A DNA stretch of 7,543 nt from Kiritimatiellia bacterium (GTDB lineage: Bacteria; Verrucomicrobiota; Kiritimatiellia; RFP12; UBA1067): assembly GCA_017430155.1 (NCBI GenBank), contig JAFRNO010000187.1, positions 1 through 7,543 of the forward strand, given 5' to 3'. Position 1 is the first letter of the stretch; the number at the start of each line of letters is the position of its first letter. This document shows positions 6,097 to 7,543 of the stretch, one piece after another. The notes beneath the pieces are model-generated. The model had not been told where the DNA came from, ran no database searches, and was given only the letters and a program-made list of their open reading frames with translations. The position numbers and the translations under genes were made by a program.

Positions 6097-6183
6097 GAAG
6101 GACAGAGGACAAAAGACGGAGGACAAAGGCTGGAAACGCAATCCTTTGTCCTTAGTCCTTTGTCATTTGTCCTTCATCCGTCT
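6097..6183. repeat. Imperfect inverted repeat built of heptamers between dhaL and lsrF
   Basis: Arms 6097-6129 and 6143-6175 pair over 33 positions, with a perfect 10-bp core (6120-6129 with 6143-6152) around a 13-base loop. Outside the core only about five positions are mismatches or wobbles. Both arms have a 7-base rhythm. The right arm reads TCCTTTG, TCCTTAG, TCCTTTG, TCATTTG, TCCTTCA, TCCGTCT (6142-6183), and the left arm reads AGGACAG, AGGACAA, AAGACGG, AGGACAA (6099-6126). The array ends one base from the dhaL stop codon. In the transcript it would form a long hairpin. No U-run follows, so it is not a classical terminator. It may attenuate, stabilise or process the dhaL-lsrF message. 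The rest of this gap (6062-6096) holds the lsrF ribosome site and an AT-rich stretch. Confidence 0.88.
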
Positions 6184-6184
6184 T

Positions 6185-6790
6185 TTAACCAACTACGAAA
6201 CAGCTCCAGATATCCGCGTTGCTCGCGGCGCCGGCGTCGACCGGCCCGATCGACCGCGCGCCGAGGTTCTTCGCGCGGCCAAACTTCGCCTGCATCTGCG
6301 CGGTCGCCTCGCTTCCGGCCTTCGCGGCGGCGGCGGCGGCGGCGAACATCGCCGGCTCGCCCTCGGCGGCGTGCGCCTTGAGCGCCTCGACCGCCGGGAT
6401 GAGCGCGTCCATGAACGTCTTGTCACCCACCTTCGCCTTCGTGGCGAAGCCGAGCTCCTCGAGGCCGGCCGCGAAGAGATCCGCGACGCCCGCCGCGTCC
6501 AGCTCCGTCACGCCCGCGTCCACGGCGTCCGCCATGCCCTCGAAGAGCGTGCCGTAGAGCGAGCTCGTGGAGCCGGAGACGTCGGATTCGAGGTGCGACA
6601 CCATGTCGCCGAGCAACGACTTGAAGTCTGCTCCCTGCGCGGCGGCGAGCGCCCGCGTGGCCGCGACGATCGCCTCGCCGTGGTCGCCGTCGCCGCCCGC
6701 AGCGGCGTCGAGCGCCGAATAGTCCTTCTCGCGGGCGGCGGCCTTCTCCGCGGCCCGCGCCCACACCTTCCTGAACTGGTCGAGTGTCAT
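6185..6790 (-). CDS. dhaL: DhaL-type dihydroxyacetone kinase ADP/ATP-binding subunit
   Basis: The 201-residue protein is the size of a single DhaL domain. This all-helical subunit binds Mg-nucleotide and phosphorylates a ketose or DHA held covalently by DhaK. The nucleotide-site aspartates are visible: D28 (ALDA), D34 and D36 (GGDGDHG, 32-38). Further family blocks are SGSTSSLYG (72-80), VGDKTFMDAL (121-130) and GRAKNLGARSIGPVDAGAAS (171-190). The last differs from the usual SIGHxDPGA form (H to P and P to A), which hints at a divergent subfamily. A run of seven alanines lies at about 150-156. The ATG is 6 bases after AGGAAGGA (6797-6804). It follows the PHP gene by 21 bases. No DhaK or phosphoryl-donor DhaM is in the window; DhaK may lie further upstream or elsewhere. 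Substrate unknown, family call confident. Confidence 0.88.
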   Translation of the reverse strand: MTLDQFRKVWARAAEKAAAREKDYSALDAAAGGDGDHGEAIVAATRALAAAQGADFKSLLGDMVSHLESDVSGSTSSLYGTLFEGMADAVDAGVTELDAAGVADLFAAGLEELGFATKAKVGDKTFMDALIPAVEALKAHAAEGEPAMFAAAAAAAKAGSEATAQMQAKFGRAKNLGARSIGPVDAGAASNADIWSCFVVG

Positions 6791-6811
6791 GTCGGTTCCT
6801 TCCTGGGAGGG

Positions 6812-7543
6812 CTACGCGCGGAGGTACGGCTGCGTCCACGCCACATGCACCTTCGGGTGCTGGAAGGCGGTCACCGGCGGGCGTTCGGGCGAGAGGATGC
6901 GCGCGCGCACGTAGAGGTCGTCGGGCTTCATCGTGTAGGAGGCCTTCACGCCCTCGCCGATGCCGCCCGAGACAGTCTTCGCGATACAGCCGATCTTCTT
7001 GTTGTCATAGACATTGATCGTGCGGGCGTAGACCTTCTGCTTGTCCTCCGGCGCGTCCGGCGGCTCGATTGAGACGGTGCCGACGGGCTTCTCGGAGAAG
7101 TCGCGCTTCGTGACGATGAACTGGATCGTGCGGCAGAGGTTCTTCTTGCCGGCGACGGACACGGAGAGCGTGCCGCTCGCGGCGTCGAAGGAGAAGTCCT
7201 CGGGCTGCACGCCCTCGCACGCGGCGAAGTCGCCGGCCTTCATCGCGCGGATCAGCGCCTCGGCCGTCAGCTCCTCGGCGCGCACAAGGCTCCAGGCGTT
7301 GTACGGAATGCAGTGGATGCCGGGCGGCGAGTGGCTGACGGTGCCGAAGTAGCCATGCGTGTCGTCGTTGCCCACGCCGTAGAGGAGCGGCTGGCCGCGG
7401 CGCGCACGGAACGCGTTCACCGCATCCCAGAAGCGGTCGGTCGCGAAGCCGTCGCTCGGCAGGCCCTTCCCCGGGGCGTACGGGCTGCCGCCGTTGCAGA
7501 CCTCGAAGAAGCGCACCTCGGGGTTCGCGACGAGATCCTCGGG
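6812..7543 (-). CDS. PHP-domain metallohydrolase (CehA/McbA-like), C-terminal part, runs off right edge
   Basis: The frame is open from the window edge (first codon CCC at 7541-7543) to TAG at 6812-6814, giving 243 residues of the C-terminus. The late PHP signature is visible: a FEVCNGG strand (13-19), then VGNDDTHG (57-64), the Asp/His metal-binding motif near the end of PHP barrels. Next come a W-SLVRAEELT segment (84-93) and ALIRAMKAGDFAACEGV (96-112), which matches the region in CehA/McbA-type hydrolases that usually reads 'al-GRFYAS-G'. The last 120 residues look like a beta-rich C-terminal domain ending YVRARI and VAWTQPYLRA. PHP enzymes hydrolyse phosphoesters or other esters using a metal cluster; the N-terminal HxH motif is outside the window, so activity and any signal peptide cannot be judged. 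A GTG at 7514-7516 is internal. The gene ends 21 bases before dhaL, consistent with one transcript. Confidence 0.7.
   Translation of the reverse strand, partial: PEDLVANPEVRFFEVCNGGSPYAPGKGLPSDGFATDRFWDAVNAFRARRGQPLLYGVGNDDTHGYFGTVSHSPPGIHCIPYNAWSLVRAEELTAEALIRAMKAGDFAACEGVQPEDFSFDAASGTLSVSVAGKKNLCRTIQFIVTKRDFSEKPVGTVSIEPPDAPEDKQKVYARTINVYDNKKIGCIAKTVSGGIGEGVKASYTMKPDDLYVRARILSPERPPVTAFQHPKVHVAWTQPYLRA

Noticed and set aside
6097..6175. Rho-independent terminator
   Set aside because: The stem is long and imperfect and neither strand has a U-run directly after it. The following bases are mixed and lead into the lsrF ribosome site.
6812..7516. GTG at 7514-7516 as the true start of the PHP-type gene
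   Set aside because: The frame stays open through the window edge with in-frame residues PEDLVANPE before it. The conserved FEVCNGG strand would come too early for a complete PHP protein.

Overview
The window is a GC-rich bacterial chromosomal segment in which every supportable gene lies on the minus strand, so it is transcribed from the right end to the left. The likely source is a PVC-group bacterium, of the Kiritimatiellota, Lentisphaerota or Verrucomicrobiota type. This is inferred from three things: a Tat-exported lipoprotein sugar isomerase-like TIM barrel, an exported GH127-like glycosidase, and intergenic heptanucleotide arrays. No marker gene fixes the taxonomy.

In transcription order the layout is as follows. 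(1) The C-terminal part of a PHP-type metallohydrolase runs off the right edge (6812-7543). (2) A stand-alone DhaL-type kinase subunit follows (6185-6790). (3) A 123-base gap is mostly an imperfect hairpin built from 7-base units (about 6097-6183). (4) A close homologue of the AI-2 catabolism thiolase/aldolase LsrF comes next (5189-6061). (5) Then a Tat/lipobox sugar phosphate isomerase/epimerase-like TIM-barrel protein (4270-5172). (6) Three tightly packed housekeeping genes follow: dxr (3186-4262), rseP (1936-3198) and ispG (895-1932). (7) Five tandem heptamers (860-894) start directly after the ispG stop codon. (8) The N-terminal 280 residues of a secreted GH127-like glycosidase run off the left edge (1-842); its start codon sits 7 bases below an extended -10 element.

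The genes fall into two functional groups. The central block supplies two enzymes of the MEP isoprenoid pathway: DXP reductoisomerase for the first committed step, and the Fe-S enzyme that makes HMBPP. Between them lies the site-2 protease RseP of envelope stress signalling. The isomerase-to-ispG junctions are +7, -13 and +3 bases, so translation is probably coupled. The right-hand genes and the left-hand glycosidase look like carbohydrate catabolism. A PHP hydrolase, a DhaL subunit with no DhaK in view, and an LsrF-type enzyme that in E. coli releases DHAP suggest breakdown of a phosphorylated keto-sugar. The substrate cannot be read from the sequence.

The most notable non-coding signals are two unrelated heptanucleotide arrays, each beginning within one base of a stop codon, and a possible leaderless start for the glycosidase gene. 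I did not find an obviously new defence or mobile system. Gaps other than 6062-6184 are shorter than 60 bases.
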